DNA from: Bacteroidales bacterium
GTDB lineage: Bacteria > Bacteroidota > Bacteroidia > Bacteroidales > UBA932
Direction: 5' to 3'
NCBI GenBank assembly: GCA_017458145.1
Contig: JAFTGA010000001.1
Location: 1-64,000, forward strand
DNA: 64,000 nt
Shown here: positions 17,701 through 26,552 of the stretch, piece by piece
Layout of the letters: each line of letters begins with the position of its first letter
How positions within the stretch are numbered: position 1 is the stretch's first letter
Position numbers and translations under genes: made by a program
Notes under the pieces: model-generated
What the model saw: the letters and a program-made list of their open reading frames with translations, nothing else
Database searches by the model: none
What the model was told of the DNA's origin: nothing

Positions 17701-17708
17701 TAATTTTG
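17701..17708 (+). promoter_or_regulatory. -7 promoter element for the outer-membrane barrel gene at 17732
   Basis: TAATTTTG fits TAnnTTTG. A TTTG at 17675-17678 lies 22 nt upstream, slightly more than the ideal -33 spacing. Confidence 0.6.
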
Positions 17709-17731
17709 TAAATTGAAAAAATTCGACTGAC

Positions 17732-18346
17732 GTGAAAAAGATCAAAATCATTCTGGCGATCGCCGCCTTCCTGTTGGGCGGAACCGTCGCCTCCGCCCAG
17801 TCCGACTGGACTGCCGGCGTCGGTTATGCCACGACCAGTTTCCGCGGGGCGGACTGCTCCGGTTTCCTGACTTCCCATCCGCTGCGCGGCTTCTATGCCG
17901 GCGTCAGCCACGATTTTTATTTTTCGGCCCTGGCCGGTCTCACCGTGGAGCCCGGGGCCTATTTCTACTATCAGTCCGGACAGAACGACAGCGGCTTGAC
18001 GCCCAAGTTCATCAAGATGCACTATCTGTCCATCCCGGTCAACGTGAAATACACTTTTGAGTTGGTGCAGGGGACGCTGAACGCGTCGGTGTTCACGGGG
18101 CCGGTGCTCAACGTGGGCCTGATTGGCAACCTGTACGAGAATGGCCAGTTCGTGACCAGCACGGACCTTCAGGAGCCGATGAGGCGCCTCACGCGCGTGA
18201 ATGCCCAATGGGATTTCGGCCTGGCCGTCACCGTGGCCGGGGCCGTGCAGATCCGCGTCGGCTACGCCCTCGGTCTGAGCCGTCTGGTCCCGGAGCAGAA
18301 TGTTCAGAGCAACACTTTCTCGGTCGGAGCCGGGCTGCTGTTCTAA
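17732..18346 (+). CDS. Small outer-membrane beta-barrel protein (PorT/OMP_b-brl family)
   Basis: The GTG start gives a signal peptide MKKIKIILAIAAFLLGGTVASAQ. The remaining 180 residues are alternating beta-strands with aromatic ends (GFYAGVSHDFYFS, LTVEPGAYFYYQSG, MHYLSIPVNVKYTF, VQIRVGYALGLSRL) and a terminal strand ending in LLF, typical of eight-stranded outer-membrane barrels in Bacteroidota. No specific ligand can be inferred. Its stop codon shares the tetranucleotide CTAA with the convergent EF-hand gene. Confidence 0.83.
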   Translation: MKKIKIILAIAAFLLGGTVASAQSDWTAGVGYATTSFRGADCSGFLTSHPLRGFYAGVSHDFYFSALAGLTVEPGAYFYYQSGQNDSGLTPKFIKMHYLSIPVNVKYTFELVQGTLNASVFTGPVLNVGLIGNLYENGQFVTSTDLQEPMRRLTRVNAQWDFGLAVTVAGAVQIRVGYALGLSRLVPEQNVQSNTFSVGAGLLF

Positions 18347-18624
18347 CGCTTCTGGCGGAGCTTGTCCCGGGTCTCCTCGTAAAGGTCTTTGACCTCCTCG
18401 GAGAGTTCCGCCGCCTTGGCCTTGGCCTTGCCGGCCACCGCGGCGGCTCCTTTTTCCAGCTTCTCGATCTTGTCGCCGTGCTTTTCGTTGAACTGGTCGA
18501 ACTTCTCCTGGACTTTGTCCGCAAGGGCCTCCGCCTTGGCCTGCGTGTACTGTTTCACTTCGTCGAGAGTTACCTTGCCGTCGCCGTCAAGGTCCATGGC
18601 TTTCTTTTTGGGTTGGTCGCTCAT
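18343..18624 (-). CDS. Small helical protein with one EF-hand loop
   Basis: A 93-aa protein without signal peptide. Residues about 10-21 (DLDGDGKVTLDE) form a canonical EF-hand loop with Asp at positions 1, 3 and 5, Gly at 6 and Glu at 12, so it probably binds calcium. The rest is a charged Ala/Lys/Glu-rich helix (about 25-90), likely a coiled coil, resembling stress-type or YtxH-like helical proteins. The frame opens at 18654, but ATG 18624 (MSDQPKKK) fits better with the -7 box at 18652-18659. Function unknown. Confidence 0.7.
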   Translation of the reverse strand: MSDQPKKKAMDLDGDGKVTLDEVKQYTQAKAEALADKVQEKFDQFNEKHGDKIEKLEKGAAAVAGKAKAKAAELSEEVKDLYEETRDKLRQKR

Positions 18625-18651
18625 GAAATGTCGTGTTAATGGATTGTTGCA

Positions 18652-18659
18652 CAAAAATA
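18652..18659 (-). promoter_or_regulatory. -7 promoter element for the EF-hand gene
   Basis: TATTTTTG on the minus strand, 27 nt before ATG 18624. Confidence 0.5.
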
Positions 18660-18670
18660 CAAAAACTTTG

Positions 18671-18678
18671 TAACTTTA
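18671..18678 (+). promoter_or_regulatory. Imperfect -7 element for the DUF456 gene
   Basis: TAACTTTA matches TAnnTTTG except the last base and ends 4 nt before ATG 18683. Confidence 0.35.
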
Positions 18679-18682
18679 GGGC

Positions 18683-19174
18683 ATGAATACCGTCATGATT
18701 GTCCTGGCCGTGATCCTGGGAGTCCTGGGGATTGTCGGAAGCGTGGTCCCCGCCTTGCCCGGGCCGCCGCTCAGCTGGGTGGGCATTCTGCTGATGTACT
18801 TCTTCGGAGGGACGGACAAGGCCGGGGACCCGATGTCGCAGAAACTGTTGTTTGTCCTGCTCGCCGTGACCGTCGTGGTGACCCTGCTGGACTATGTCGT
18901 TCCGGCCTGGTTCACCAAGCTCACCGGCGGGAGCCGGTATGCTTCCTGGGGAGCCGTCATCGGCCTGTTTGCCGGGCTGGTTTTCCCGCTGCCCGGTGGG
19001 ATGATCGTGACCTCGCTGCTGGGCGCCTTCCTGGCGGAACTGCTGCTCGCGGGCAAAGATGCCGGCGCTTCGTTCAAGTCCTCGCTCGGCGCCTTCCTGG
19101 GCTTCCTTTCGGGCACGGGGATCAAGCTCATCGCCTCCTCGGTGATGCTCTATTATATCATCGTTTTTATCTAA
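18683..19174 (+). CDS. DUF456 family membrane protein
   Basis: A 163-aa protein with four hydrophobic segments (about 4-42, 52-78, 88-118, 138-162) and glycine-rich turns (GIVGSVVPALPGPPLSWVGI, GLFAGLVFPLPGGMI), the pattern of DUF456. It sits in the inner membrane. Its biochemical role is unknown. The stop TAA shares CTAA (19171-19174) with the stop of the convergent yqaA-like gene. Confidence 0.85.
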   Translation: MNTVMIVLAVILGVLGIVGSVVPALPGPPLSWVGILLMYFFGGTDKAGDPMSQKLLFVLLAVTVVVTLLDYVVPAWFTKLTGGSRYASWGAVIGLFAGLVFPLPGGMIVTSLLGAFLAELLLAGKDAGASFKSSLGAFLGFLSGTGIKLIASSVMLYYIIVFI

Positions 19175-19608
19175 AAGAGTCCCACGATCACGTTCCAGAA
19201 CAGGTAACGGAGGGTCTTGCCGATCAGCAGCATCAGGAAGGTCCATCCGCGGGGGGCCTTGTAGAAACCGAGCGCCAGCACGGACAGGTCGCCCACGATG
19301 GGCACCCAGCTGAACAGCGCCAGCCAGACGCCGTATTTCTGGACCTTGGCCTGCTGGGCCTCCAGCTTTTCGCGTGTGACCTTGAACCATTTCTCGATCC
19401 ACTCCCACTTGCCCAGCCAGCCCAGATAGAAGGTGAAGAGGCTGCCGAGCCAGCTTCCGGCCGTGGCGGCGATCAGGCAGCCCAGCGACTGCCCCGTCGT
19501 GGCCAGAATGGTGATGTAGAGTACATCCGAACTGAACGGCACGATCGATGCCGCCAGCGCGCTTCCGAGGAACAGCCCCAGCAAGCCCAGACTCTCCAGC
19601 CACTCCAT
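19171..19608 (-). CDS. YqaA/DedA-like small integral membrane protein (VTT domain)
   Basis: A 145-aa inner-membrane protein. It has the re-entrant-type helices of the SNARE-associated/VTT family, with PFSSDVLYI near residue 25 and the conserved FSWVPIVGDLSVLALGFYK near 98. Members of the wider family are implicated in lipid or solute flux; the short YqaA branch has no firmly assigned role. The tRNA-Pro gene lies 17 nt upstream, on the same strand. Confidence 0.85.
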   Translation of the reverse strand: MEWLESLGLLGLFLGSALAASIVPFSSDVLYITILATTGQSLGCLIAATAGSWLGSLFTFYLGWLGKWEWIEKWFKVTREKLEAQQAKVQKYGVWLALFSWVPIVGDLSVLALGFYKAPRGWTFLMLLIGKTLRYLFWNVIVGLF

Positions 19609-19625
19609 AATGCTTCAGAATTCCG

Positions 19626-19699
19626 TCGGGGTGAAAAGACTCGAACTTTCGACCCTCTGGTCCCAAACCAGATGCGCTAGCCAACTGCGCCACACCCCG
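19626..19699 (-). tRNA. tRNA-Pro (anticodon TGG)
   Basis: The minus strand begins CGGGGTG at 19699 and ends CACCCCG plus discriminator A at 19626, a perfect 7-bp acceptor stem. The D loop contains AGTTGG. The anticodon stem TCTGG/CCAGA encloses TTTGGGA, so the anticodon is TGG. The T arm reads GGGTCGAAAGTTCGAGTCTTTT-like with TTCGA. The 3' CCA is not encoded. Confidence 0.95.
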
Positions 19700-19776
19700 T
19701 TGTCCTGCGCGGACCCCGTCAGTCCGGGTTTCCGGAAGGATGCGCAAAGTTAGCCGTGAAAAGCGAAAAAACCAAA

Positions 19777-19998
19777 TCAGATCCGCAGGATGCAGTCGGC
19801 GCGGGCGGAGACCGCTTCGCGATGGGAGATGAACAGGAGGGTTTTGCTGCCGTGGTAGCGGGAATAGAGGCGGAACAGCAGCAGATACACCGAGGCGGCG
19901 ATCCTGACCAGCCCGATGCACACGCTCAGCAGGCTGCGTCCCCGGACGGGACAGGCCATCGGCGCGAGGCCGCGGAGAACTTGTCGGACAGGAATCAT
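19777..19998 (-). pseudogene. Remnant of an ABC-transporter gene with a large internal deletion
   Basis: A 73-codon minus-strand frame. Its first part (SLLSVCIGLVRIAASV) looks like the first transmembrane segment of a Bacteroidota ABC exporter. Its last part (GSKTLLFISHREAVSARAD) is the H-loop region at the end of an ABC ATPase. The roughly 450-500 residues that should separate them are missing. The simplest reading is a decayed exporter that suffered one internal deletion, still in frame. It fills most of the 390-bp gap between tRNA-Pro and tkt; nothing else is seen there apart from the tkt promoter. Confidence 0.65.
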
Positions 19999-20048
19999 AT
20001 TGGCGGACTTGGATGGACAATGATAATGGGAATTCGTAAAATAATTGC

Positions 20049-20056
20049 TAAATTTG
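20049..20056 (+). promoter_or_regulatory. -7 promoter element for tkt
   Basis: TAAATTTG, 35 nt before ATG 20092; no clear -33 TTTG. Confidence 0.6.
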
Positions 20057-20091
20057 TACGATTTGGAACAAATTAACTAATCAAACATATT

Positions 20092-22113
20092 ATGGCAAAT
20101 CCTATCAGTGTACTCAACCACGCAGCCGACAATATCCGCATCCTGGCTGCGGCCGCCGTCGAGAAGGCCAAATCCGGCCATCCGGGCGGAGCCATGGGCG
20201 GAGCCGACTTCATCAATGTGCTCTACTCCGAGTATCTCAAGTACGATCCCAAAGATCCCAACTGGATCGGCCGCGACCGTTTCTTCCTTGATCCGGGCCA
20301 CATGGCTCCGATGCTGTACGGCCAGCTCTGCCTCTCCGGCAAGTTCACCCTCGATGAACTCGCCAACCTCCGCCAGTGGGGCTCTCCCACCACCGGACAC
20401 CCGGAGCTGAACCTCGCCCGCGGCATTGAGAACACCTCCGGCCCGCTCGGCCAGGGCCACGTGCTCGCCATCGGCGCTGCCATCGCCGCCAAGTTCCTGT
20501 CCGCCCGCACCGGCAACCCGACCTTTGCCAAGGAGACCATCTATGCCTATATCTCCGACGGCGGCATCGAGGAGGAGATCAGCCAGGGCGGCGCCCGCAT
20601 CGCTTCCATCCTCGGCCTGGACAACCTCGTGATGTTCTATGACTCCAACGACATCCAGCTCTCCACCGAGACCAGCGTCGTGATGAACGAGGACACGGCC
20701 GCCAAGTATCGCGCCTTCGGCTGGGAGGTCATCGAGATCGACGGCAACGACGTCGCCCAGATCCGTGCCGCCCTCGACGCCGCGAAGAAGGTCCAGGGCA
20801 AGCCGACGCTCATCATCGGCAAATGTATCATGGGCAAGGGCGCCCTCAAGGCCGACGGCTCTTCCTTCGAGCGCGACAACAAGACGCACGGCGCCCCGCT
20901 CGGCGGCGACGCTTTCGTCAACACGGTCAAGCATTTGGGCGGCGATCCCGAGCATCCGTTCGTCATCTTCGATGACGTCAAGGCCCTGTATGCCAAGCGC
21001 GACGAGGAACTCGCCGCCATCGCGGCCGAACGCAAGGCCGAGGAGAAGGCCTGGGCGGCCGCCCATCCCGAGAAGGCGGCCCAGCTCGCCGGGTGGCTCA
21101 GCGGCAAGGCCCCGAAGATCGATTGGAGCAAGGTGGTCCAGAAGGACAACGACTCTACCCGTTCCGCTTCCGCCGCCTGTCTGTCCGCCCTCGCGGAGCA
21201 GGTGCCCAACATGATCTGCGCCTCCGCCGACCTGTCCAACTCCGACAAGACCGACGGCTTCCTCAAGAAGACCACCGCCTTCAAGTCCGGCGACTTCTCC
21301 GGCGCTTTCTTCCAGGCCGGCGTGGCCGAACTGACGATGGCCTGCTGCTGCATGGGCATGGCCCTGCACGGCGGCGTCATCCCTGCCTGCGGCACCTTCT
21401 TCGTGTTCTCCGACTACATGAAACCGGCCGTCCGCATGGCCGCGCTGATGGAGCTTCCGGTCAAGTTCATCTGGACCCACGACGCTTTCCGGGTGGGTGA
21501 GGACGGTCCGACCCACGAGCCCGTGGAGCAGGAGGCCCAGATCCGCCTGATGGAGAAGCTGAAGAACCACCATGGCAAGAATTCCGTACTGGTGCTCCGT
21601 CCGGCCGATGCCAGGGAGACCACCGAGGCCTGGGCGCTCGCGATGGAGAACACCGCCACCCCGACGGCCCTGATCTTCTCCCGCCAGAACATCACCAACC
21701 TGCCCGAGGGCAATGACTACAGCCAGGCTGCCAGGGGCGGCTATATCGTCGCCGGTTCCGATCCGGATCCGGATGTGATCCTGGTGGCTTCCGGTTCCGA
21801 AGTCTCCACCCTGGAGGCCGGTGCCAAACTGCTCCGCGCTGACGGCCGGAAGGTCCGCGTGGTCAGTGTCCCGTCCGAGGGCCTGTTCCGCCAGCAGAGC
21901 AAGGAGTACCAGCAGAGCGTGCTGCCTGCCGGCGTGAAGAAGTTCGGCATGACTGCCGGGCTGCCTGTCACCCTGCAGGGACTCGTCCCCGAGTCGGAAG
22001 GCACCATCTGGGGCATGGAGTCCTTCGGTTTCTCCGCTCCCTACAAGGTCCTTGACGAGAAGCTTGGCTACACCGCCCAGAATGTGTACGAGCAGGTCAA
22101 CAAGCTCTTCTAG
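20092..22113 (+). CDS. tkt: Transketolase
   Basis: A thiamine-diphosphate enzyme of the non-oxidative pentose phosphate pathway. The N-terminal half has [21 protein letters not shown] and the ThDP/Mg motif [24 protein letters not shown]. The pyrimidine domain has the usual [18 protein letters not shown]. The C-terminal domain contains [17 protein letters not shown] and [13 protein letters not shown]. At 673 aa the length is normal. lepA starts 5 nt downstream, so the two are probably one transcript. Confidence 0.97.
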   Translation: MANPISVLNHAADNIRILAAAAVEKAKSGHPGGAMGGADFINVLYSEYLKYDPKDPNWIGRDRFFLDPGHMAPMLYGQLCLSGKFTLDELANLRQWGSPTTGHPELNLARGIENTSGPLGQGHVLAIGAAIAAKFLSARTGNPTFAKETIYAYISDGGIEEEISQGGARIASILGLDNLVMFYDSNDIQLSTETSVVMNEDTAAKYRAFGWEVIEIDGNDVAQIRAALDAAKKVQGKPTLIIGKCIMGKGALKADGSSFERDNKTHGAPLGGDAFVNTVKHLGGDPEHPFVIFDDVKALYAKRDEELAAIAAERKAEEKAWAAAHPEKAAQLAGWLSGKAPKIDWSKVVQKDNDSTRSASAACLSALAEQVPNMICASADLSNSDKTDGFLKKTTAFKSGDFSGAFFQAGVAELTMACCCMGMALHGGVIPACGTFFVFSDYMKPAVRMAALMELPVKFIWTHDAFRVGEDGPTHEPVEQEAQIRLMEKLKNHHGKNSVLVLRPADARETTEAWALAMENTATPTALIFSRQNITNLPEGNDYSQAARGGYIVAGSDPDPDVILVASGSEVSTLEAGAKLLRADGRKVRVVSVPSEGLFRQQSKEYQQSVLPAGVKKFGMTAGLPVTLQGLVPESEGTIWGMESFGFSAPYKVLDEKLGYTAQNVYEQVNKLF

Positions 22114-22118
22114 AAGAA

Positions 22119-23909
22119 ATGGATAAAATTCGGAACTTCTGCATCATCGCCCACATTGACCACGGCAAGAGCACGCTGGCTGACCGCCTGCTCGAACTGA
22201 CGCGGACGCTGGGGGCGCGCGATATGGAGAACCAGGTGCTCGACGACATGGACCTGGAGAAGGAGAAGGGCATCACCATCAAGAGCCACGCGATCCAGAT
22301 GATCCACCAGTATCATGGGGAGAACTACCGGCTCAACCTGATCGATACCCCGGGGCACGTGGACTTCTCCTATGAAGTTTCGAGAAGCATTGCCTCCTGC
22401 GAAGGCGCCCTTCTGGTGGTGGACGCCTCGCAGGGTGTGCAGGCACAGACGATCTCCAATCTCTATATGGCCATCGACCACGGGCTGGAGATCATCCCGG
22501 TGCTCAACAAGATCGACATGGAGTCGGCCCAGGTCGATGTCGTGACCGACGAGATCTGCGACCTGCTGGGCTGCAAGCCCGAAGACGTGTTCAAGGTGTC
22601 CGCCCGGACGGGCGAGGGAGTGGCGCCGATCCTCGACGCCATCGTGGAGAAGATCCCGGCGCCGCAGGGCGATCCGGAGGCGCCGCTCCAGGCCTTGATC
22701 TTCGACTCCGTGTTCAATTCCTTCCGCGGCGTGATCGCCTATTTCAAGATCAAGAACGGCAGCATCCGCAAGGGCGACAAGGTCAAGTTTTTCGCCACCG
22801 GGATGGATTACGAGGTGGAGGAAGTGGGCGTGCTGAAGATGAAGCTCGTCCCGACGGAAGGGATCGGCTGCGGAGACGTGGGCTATGTGATCACGGGCAT
22901 CAAGAGCGCTACCGAAGTCAAGGTGGGCGACACGATCACGCACGTGGCCCGGCCCTGCGCCGAAGCGATCGCCGGCTTCGAGGAAGTCAAGCCGATGGTC
23001 TTCGCGGGCATGTATCCCGTGCAGGCCGACAAGTTCGAGGAACTGCGCAGCGTGCTGGAGAAGTTCCAGCTCAACGACGCCTCCTTCGTCTATGAGCCGG
23101 AGAGCTCGCTGGCGCTGGGCTCCGGCTTCCGTTGCGGATTCCTGGGCCTGCTGCATCTGGAAATCGTACAGGAGCGGCTTTTCCGCGAGTTCGACATGGA
23201 CGTGATCACCACGGTCCCCAACGTGTCCTATAAGGTCTATACCACGCAGGGGGAGGTGGTGGATGTCCACAATCCTTCCGGGCTGCCCGCCCAGACGCTC
23301 ATCGACCACATCGAGGAGCCGTATATCCGTGCCCAGATTATCTCCAAGTCCGAGTTTTTCGGGCCCATCATGAAGCTTTGCATCGACCGGCGCGGCACGC
23401 TGATCGGCCAGCACTACATCACGGCTGACCGCGTGGAACTGACGTATGACATGCCCCTGTCCGAGATCGTCTTCGACTTCTACGACAAGCTCAAGACCAT
23501 CTCCAAGGGCTATGCTTCCTTTGACTACCATGTGATGGATTTCCGTCCGGCGCGGCTCGTCCGCCTGGACATCCTGCTCAACGGGGAGCCTGCCGACGCC
23601 CTGTCCACCCTCATCCACGAGGACAATGCCTACGACTTCGGCCGCAGGATGTGCGTCAAGCTCAAGGACCTGATCCCGCGCCAGCAGTTCGATATCCCCA
23701 TCCAGGCGGCCATCGGCGCCAAGATCATTGCGCGCGAGACCGTCAAGCAGGTGCGCAAGGACGTGACGGCCAAATGCTACGGCGGAGACGTCACGCGCAA
23801 GCGCAAACTGCTCGAGAAACAGAAGGAGGGTAAGAAGCGGATGCGCCAGATCGGTACGGTGCAGGTGCCGCAGAGCGCCTTCATGGCCGTGCTCAAGCTG
23901 GATTCCTGA
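22119..23909 (+). CDS. lepA: Elongation factor 4 (LepA), back-translocating GTPase
   Basis: A ribosome-associated GTPase. It has G1 AHIDHGKST, the switch region EKGITIKS, G3 DTPGHVDF, G4 NKIDM, and the LepA-specific C-terminal domain ([18 protein letters not shown] then [30 protein letters not shown]). At 596 aa it is full length. It follows tkt by 5 nt. Its TGA overlaps the ATG of a 37-codon frame. Confidence 0.98.
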   Translation: MDKIRNFCIIAHIDHGKSTLADRLLELTRTLGARDMENQVLDDMDLEKEKGITIKSHAIQMIHQYHGENYRLNLIDTPGHVDFSYEVSRSIASCEGALLVVDASQGVQAQTISNLYMAIDHGLEIIPVLNKIDMESAQVDVVTDEICDLLGCKPEDVFKVSARTGEGVAPILDAIVEKIPAPQGDPEAPLQALIFDSVFNSFRGVIAYFKIKNGSIRKGDKVKFFATGMDYEVEEVGVLKMKLVPTEGIGCGDVGYVITGIKSATEVKVGDTITHVARPCAEAIAGFEEVKPMVFAGMYPVQADKFEELRSVLEKFQLNDASFVYEPESSLALGSGFRCGFLGLLHLEIVQERLFREFDMDVITTVPNVSYKVYTTQGEVVDVHNPSGLPAQTLIDHIEEPYIRAQIISKSEFFGPIMKLCIDRRGTLIGQHYITADRVELTYDMPLSEIVFDFYDKLKTISKGYASFDYHVMDFRPARLVRLDILLNGEPADALSTLIHEDNAYDFGRRMCVKLKDLIPRQQFDIPIQAAIGAKIIARETVKQVRKDVTAKCYGGDVTRKRKLLEKQKEGKKRMRQIGTVQVPQSAFMAVLKLDS

Positions 23910-24022
23910 TGCTTCGCCGCTACCGGGATATGGGCCTTCCCGAGGAGGAATTTCCTTTTTACAACGGGGCCTGCTTCAAGAAGTCCCGCCAGGTTTTCAA
24001 AGATGTTTCCCACCGCCGGTGA
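23909..24022 (+). CDS. Possible small protein (37 aa), start overlapping the lepA stop
   Basis: ATG 23909 overlaps the lepA stop as TGATG, the classic coupling arrangement. The frame encodes [20 protein letters not shown] and 17 further residues (ACFKKSRQVFKDVSHRR), a basic peptide with no signal or membrane segment. I do not recognise it. It could be a coupled small gene or the decayed start of a longer one. An inverted repeat begins exactly at its stop codon. Confidence 0.35.
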   Translation: MLRRYRDMGLPEEEFPFYNGACFKKSRQVFKDVSHRR

Positions 24023-24062
24023 TTTACAAAAAGTGCCATTGGGTGGCGTGTAGGTGTAAATC
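24021..24062. repeat. 42-bp hairpin with 8-bp perfect outer arms
   Basis: GATTTACA (24021-24028) and TGTAAATC (24055-24062) are perfect inverted arms. Inside, GTGCCA and TGGCGT can pair with two wobbles around TTGG. It lies between the convergent lepA and yidD transcripts. Neither side shows a clear T-run, so a terminator role is possible but not shown. Confidence 0.55.
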
Positions 24063-24088
24063 TCTCCCCGGTCCGGGCCGTTTTCGGC

Positions 24089-24334
24089 TTACGGCACCGG
24101 ATCATAGCCGCTGCCGCCCCAGGGGTGGCAGCGGAGGATGCGTCTGAGACTGAGCCAGCCTCCCTTGAGTGGCCCGTATTTGCGGAAGGCCTCGAGGGCG
24201 TACTGCGAACAGGTGGGCGTGAAACGGCAGGTCGGCGGCTTGAGCGGCGAGATGCACAGCTGATAGAATTTGATCAGCAGGATGAACGGGGCGGAGAGCA
24301 CCCGTCTGATGATTTCACCGACGCTCATCTGCAT
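24089..24334 (-). CDS. yidD: Membrane protein insertion efficiency factor YidD
   Basis: An 81-aa amphipathic inner-membrane-associated protein that aids YidC-dependent insertion. The family signature is intact: [26 protein letters not shown] and [19 protein letters not shown], ending GGSGYDPVP. It overlaps rnpA by 10 bp, the standard rnpA-yidD arrangement, at the end of a five-gene operon. Confidence 0.96.
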   Translation of the reverse strand: MQMSVGEIIRRVLSAPFILLIKFYQLCISPLKPPTCRFTPTCSQYALEAFRKYGPLKGGWLSLRRILRCHPWGGSGYDPVP

Positions 24335-24693
24335 TTTTCGTCAATGCGTCCAAGGATCTCCGTGACTTCGGCGTAAAGCGTCTGGAAATCAGTAATTTCC
24401 GGGTGGCTATAGGCAATCATCAGGTCCACGCCCGAGGCCGTGAGCAACTCTTTCTGCAGGCGATACGCCTCGCGCAAGCGGCGTTTCAGCAGGTTGCGCC
24501 GGACGGCGCGCTTGAAGAATTTTTTGGGCACGGAGACCATCAGGCGGTTGCGGCCGGTGCCGCGCCCTGCCGCCCAGCAGAAGCGCAGGTGCGGCGTAGT
24601 GCCCCATTTCCCGTCGGAAATGAGTGCGGAGACGGTCGTCTTCCCGCACAGCCTTTCCTCCTTGGGGAGGGTATGGCCTTGCGGAGCGGACAT
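24325..24693 (-). CDS. rnpA: Ribonuclease P protein component
   Basis: The basic protein subunit of RNase P, which matures tRNA 5' ends. The RNR motif is seen as [18 protein letters not shown], preceded by [12 protein letters not shown]. At 122 aa the length is typical. The start ATG follows the hemD stop immediately (TAAATG). In Bacteroidota rnpA often sits here rather than next to rpmH; no rpmH is present. Confidence 0.96.
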   Translation of the reverse strand: MSAPQGHTLPKEERLCGKTTVSALISDGKWGTTPHLRFCWAAGRGTGRNRLMVSVPKKFFKRAVRRNLLKRRLREAYRLQKELLTASGVDLMIAYSHPEITDFQTLYAEVTEILGRIDEKCR

Positions 24694-25425
24694 TTATCGG
24701 GAGCGGAGATAGAGTTCGACAGCTTTGCTGATGGAAGTGGCTTCCGGAGTCGGAGCCTTGAGCGCAATCTCGAAGCCTGCGTCTTCAAGCGTCCCGACGA
24801 CGGCTTTGCCGAAGGAGATGAACTTGAGGGATCCCTGCCGGAAATCCGGGAAGTTTTCGTGCAGAGAGGCGACGTCGGCCGGGTTGCACATCACGGCGAG
24901 GTCGTAGGAGGTGAAGTCCAGGTCGTGCAGGTCCTGCGGCACGGCCTTGACGAGCACGCCCACGGTGTAGTCCAGTTTGGCGGCACCGAAAAGAGTCGTG
25001 ATCGGCGTGGTGTTGGAGCCCTCGCTTGCGGTGATCAGGAATTTCTCCCCCTTGTGCTTGGCGGTCACCAGCGCGACGATGGAGGCCGGGGTGCCGGTGC
25101 CGAAGAAGATCTTGCGCTTGCGGTAAACGATGTGTTTCTGGAGATACATGGCTACGGCTTCCGTCGAACAGAAATACTTCATCGTTTCGGGAACCTTGAA
25201 ACGCATCTCCTCGCACAGTTTGAAATAGGCGTCAATGGCATGGCGGGAGGAGAAGACGATGGCGGTATAGTCTGGGAGATTGATATGCTCTGCGCGGAAT
25301 TCCTTGGCGGAAAGCGGTTCGATGAGGAAAAAAGGACGGAAATCCAGTTCCGCGCCGAATTCATTCTGCAGAATCTCGTAAGGTGCGAGATTGGACGGGA
25401 CTTGCTGAGAGATCAGAATCTTCAT
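24694..25425 (-). CDS. hemD: Uroporphyrinogen-III synthase family protein (HemD-like)
   Basis: Predicted to close hydroxymethylbilane into uroporphyrinogen III for heme and corrinoid synthesis. The two-lobed HemD fold is suggested by the internal repeat: YTAIVFSSRHAIDAYF in lobe 1 and YDLAVMCNPADVASLHENF in lobe 2, with FISFGKAVVGTLEDAGF at the end. HemD proteins are poorly conserved, so the assignment also leans on the typical Bacteroidota position between the DUF4271 gene and rnpA. It is 243 aa with no signal peptide. No other heme genes are in the window. Confidence 0.85.
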   Translation of the reverse strand: MKILISQQVPSNLAPYEILQNEFGAELDFRPFFLIEPLSAKEFRAEHINLPDYTAIVFSSRHAIDAYFKLCEEMRFKVPETMKYFCSTEAVAMYLQKHIVYRKRKIFFGTGTPASIVALVTAKHKGEKFLITASEGSNTTPITTLFGAAKLDYTVGVLVKAVPQDLHDLDFTSYDLAVMCNPADVASLHENFPDFRQGSLKFISFGKAVVGTLEDAGFEIALKAPTPEATSISKAVELYLRSR

Positions 25426-25440
25426 CTTGCTGCATTTTGA

Positions 25441-26148
25441 TCAAAAAAACAAAACAACTGCGACCAGCGCGGAGGCCGGCACAATTTCAAGCCCGCAAAG
25501 GTACAAAAAAGTTGCGAATCCGGAACAATGGCCGCTTAAAAATTGTCCTGAACGGAGGAGGCAGAAGACGGAGACGGCAGCGATTTCCCAGCGGAGGATG
25601 CTGCGTGCCGTGTCGTCCGGGCAGCGTGTCAGGGCGAAGAATACGCCGCTGAGCAGCATCAGGGCCGTCATCGGAATAAAATAATTATAGGGATTGCGCT
25701 TCAGGACATGTGTCTGCTCAGCGTTCAGTTTCCGGGGATGCAGGAGCAGGTAGCAGAGTTCGCGCAGCAGCAGGTAGGAGATGAAGAGACCGACGGTGGC
25801 GACGGACAACCACAGGGCCGGGATGCCGGAGAAAAAATTCGGGCGGATCAGTGCATAGCGGTCGGCTATCAGGCAGAAAGGGAGAATGAGCAGCAAGGTC
25901 GTCGCCGTCCGGCTCCGGGCGATGCCGAGGCTGTGTTCCAGTTCGGCCGCGCCCCGCGCGCGCCCGTAGGCATAAACCAGATAGGGAGTGAGCCGGAAGA
26001 TGTCCGGCAGGGAGAGGACCAGCAGGGCGATGGCGAGCACGGCCAGGATCCGGTTGGTCAGCAGGTCGCTCCACGCAGGGCCGGCCGCCAGTGAGGCAAG
26101 CGGACTTGACGACATCTCCAGCGTGCCGCTGCGAAAGAGCTCCTCCAT
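25441..26148 (-). CDS. DUF4271 family integral membrane protein
   Basis: A 235-aa protein with about six transmembrane helices (near 32-52, 85-105, 113-133, 155-175, 185-205, 212-235). The C-terminal GFATFLYLCGLEIVPASALV is the recognisable block of this Bacteroidota-specific family. The function is unknown. It starts 3 nt after yciH and ends 15 nt before hemD, within one operon. Confidence 0.85.
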   Translation of the reverse strand: MEELFRSGTLEMSSSPLASLAAGPAWSDLLTNRILAVLAIALLVLSLPDIFRLTPYLVYAYGRARGAAELEHSLGIARSRTATTLLLILPFCLIADRYALIRPNFFSGIPALWLSVATVGLFISYLLLRELCYLLLHPRKLNAEQTHVLKRNPYNYFIPMTALMLLSGVFFALTRCPDDTARSILRWEIAAVSVFCLLRSGQFLSGHCSGFATFLYLCGLEIVPASALVAVVLFF

Positions 26149-26151
26149 CGC

Positions 26152-26499
26152 CTAGTTCCCCCTTTTGGCGTTATAGCCCATTCCGGTCAGCAGGGCGACG
26201 ACCTTGTCGCGCTGGTCGCCCTGGACCGTGATTTCACCGCCCTTGGCCGTGCCGCCTACGCCGCATTGGGTCTTGAGCGTTTTGGCCAGGGCGGCGAGAT
26301 CCTCGTCGCGTCCGACGAACCCTTCCACGAGCGTGACCTGCTTGCCGGCGCGCTGCCGGCGGTCGATGCGCACGGTCAGGCGCTGCTTCTGCGGGGGCAG
26401 GGTCTCGGCCCGGGGGGCTTCCTGCTCCGTCTGATATTGAAAATCGGGGTTCGTGGAATAGACGACCCCCAAACGGCTTTTCCAATCCTGTTGTGTCAT
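26152..26499 (-). CDS. yciH: Translation initiation factor SUI1/eIF1 family protein (YciH)
   Basis: A 115-aa homologue of eukaryotic eIF1. The SUI1 domain covers about residues 38-113, with VTLVEGF in the first half, LAKTLKTQCGVGGTAKGGEI in the middle, and ITVQGDQRDKVVALLTGMGY at the end. The first 37 residues are probably disordered. In bacteria its role in start-site fidelity is only partly understood. It is the first gene of the operon to yidD, with a -7 element at 26517-26524. Confidence 0.94.
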   Translation of the reverse strand: MTQQDWKSRLGVVYSTNPDFQYQTEQEAPRAETLPPQKQRLTVRIDRRQRAGKQVTLVEGFVGRDEDLAALAKTLKTQCGVGGTAKGGEITVQGDQRDKVVALLTGMGYNAKRGN

Positions 26500-26516
26500 C
26501 GCTGGGATAATTTTTG

Positions 26517-26524
26517 CAAAGATA
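26517..26524 (-). promoter_or_regulatory. -7 promoter element for the yciH-yidD operon
   Basis: TATCTTTG on the minus strand, 17 nt before ATG 26499. Confidence 0.65.
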
Positions 26525-26538
26525 ACGAAATTTAGTTG

Positions 26539-26546
26539 TACCTTTG
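26539..26546 (+). promoter_or_regulatory. -7 promoter element for the DUF2723 gene
   Basis: TACCTTTG, ending 6 nt before ATG 26553; TTTG at 26513-26516 is 22 nt upstream. It implies a leaderless transcript. Confidence 0.6.
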
Positions 26547-26552
26547 TAAGTT

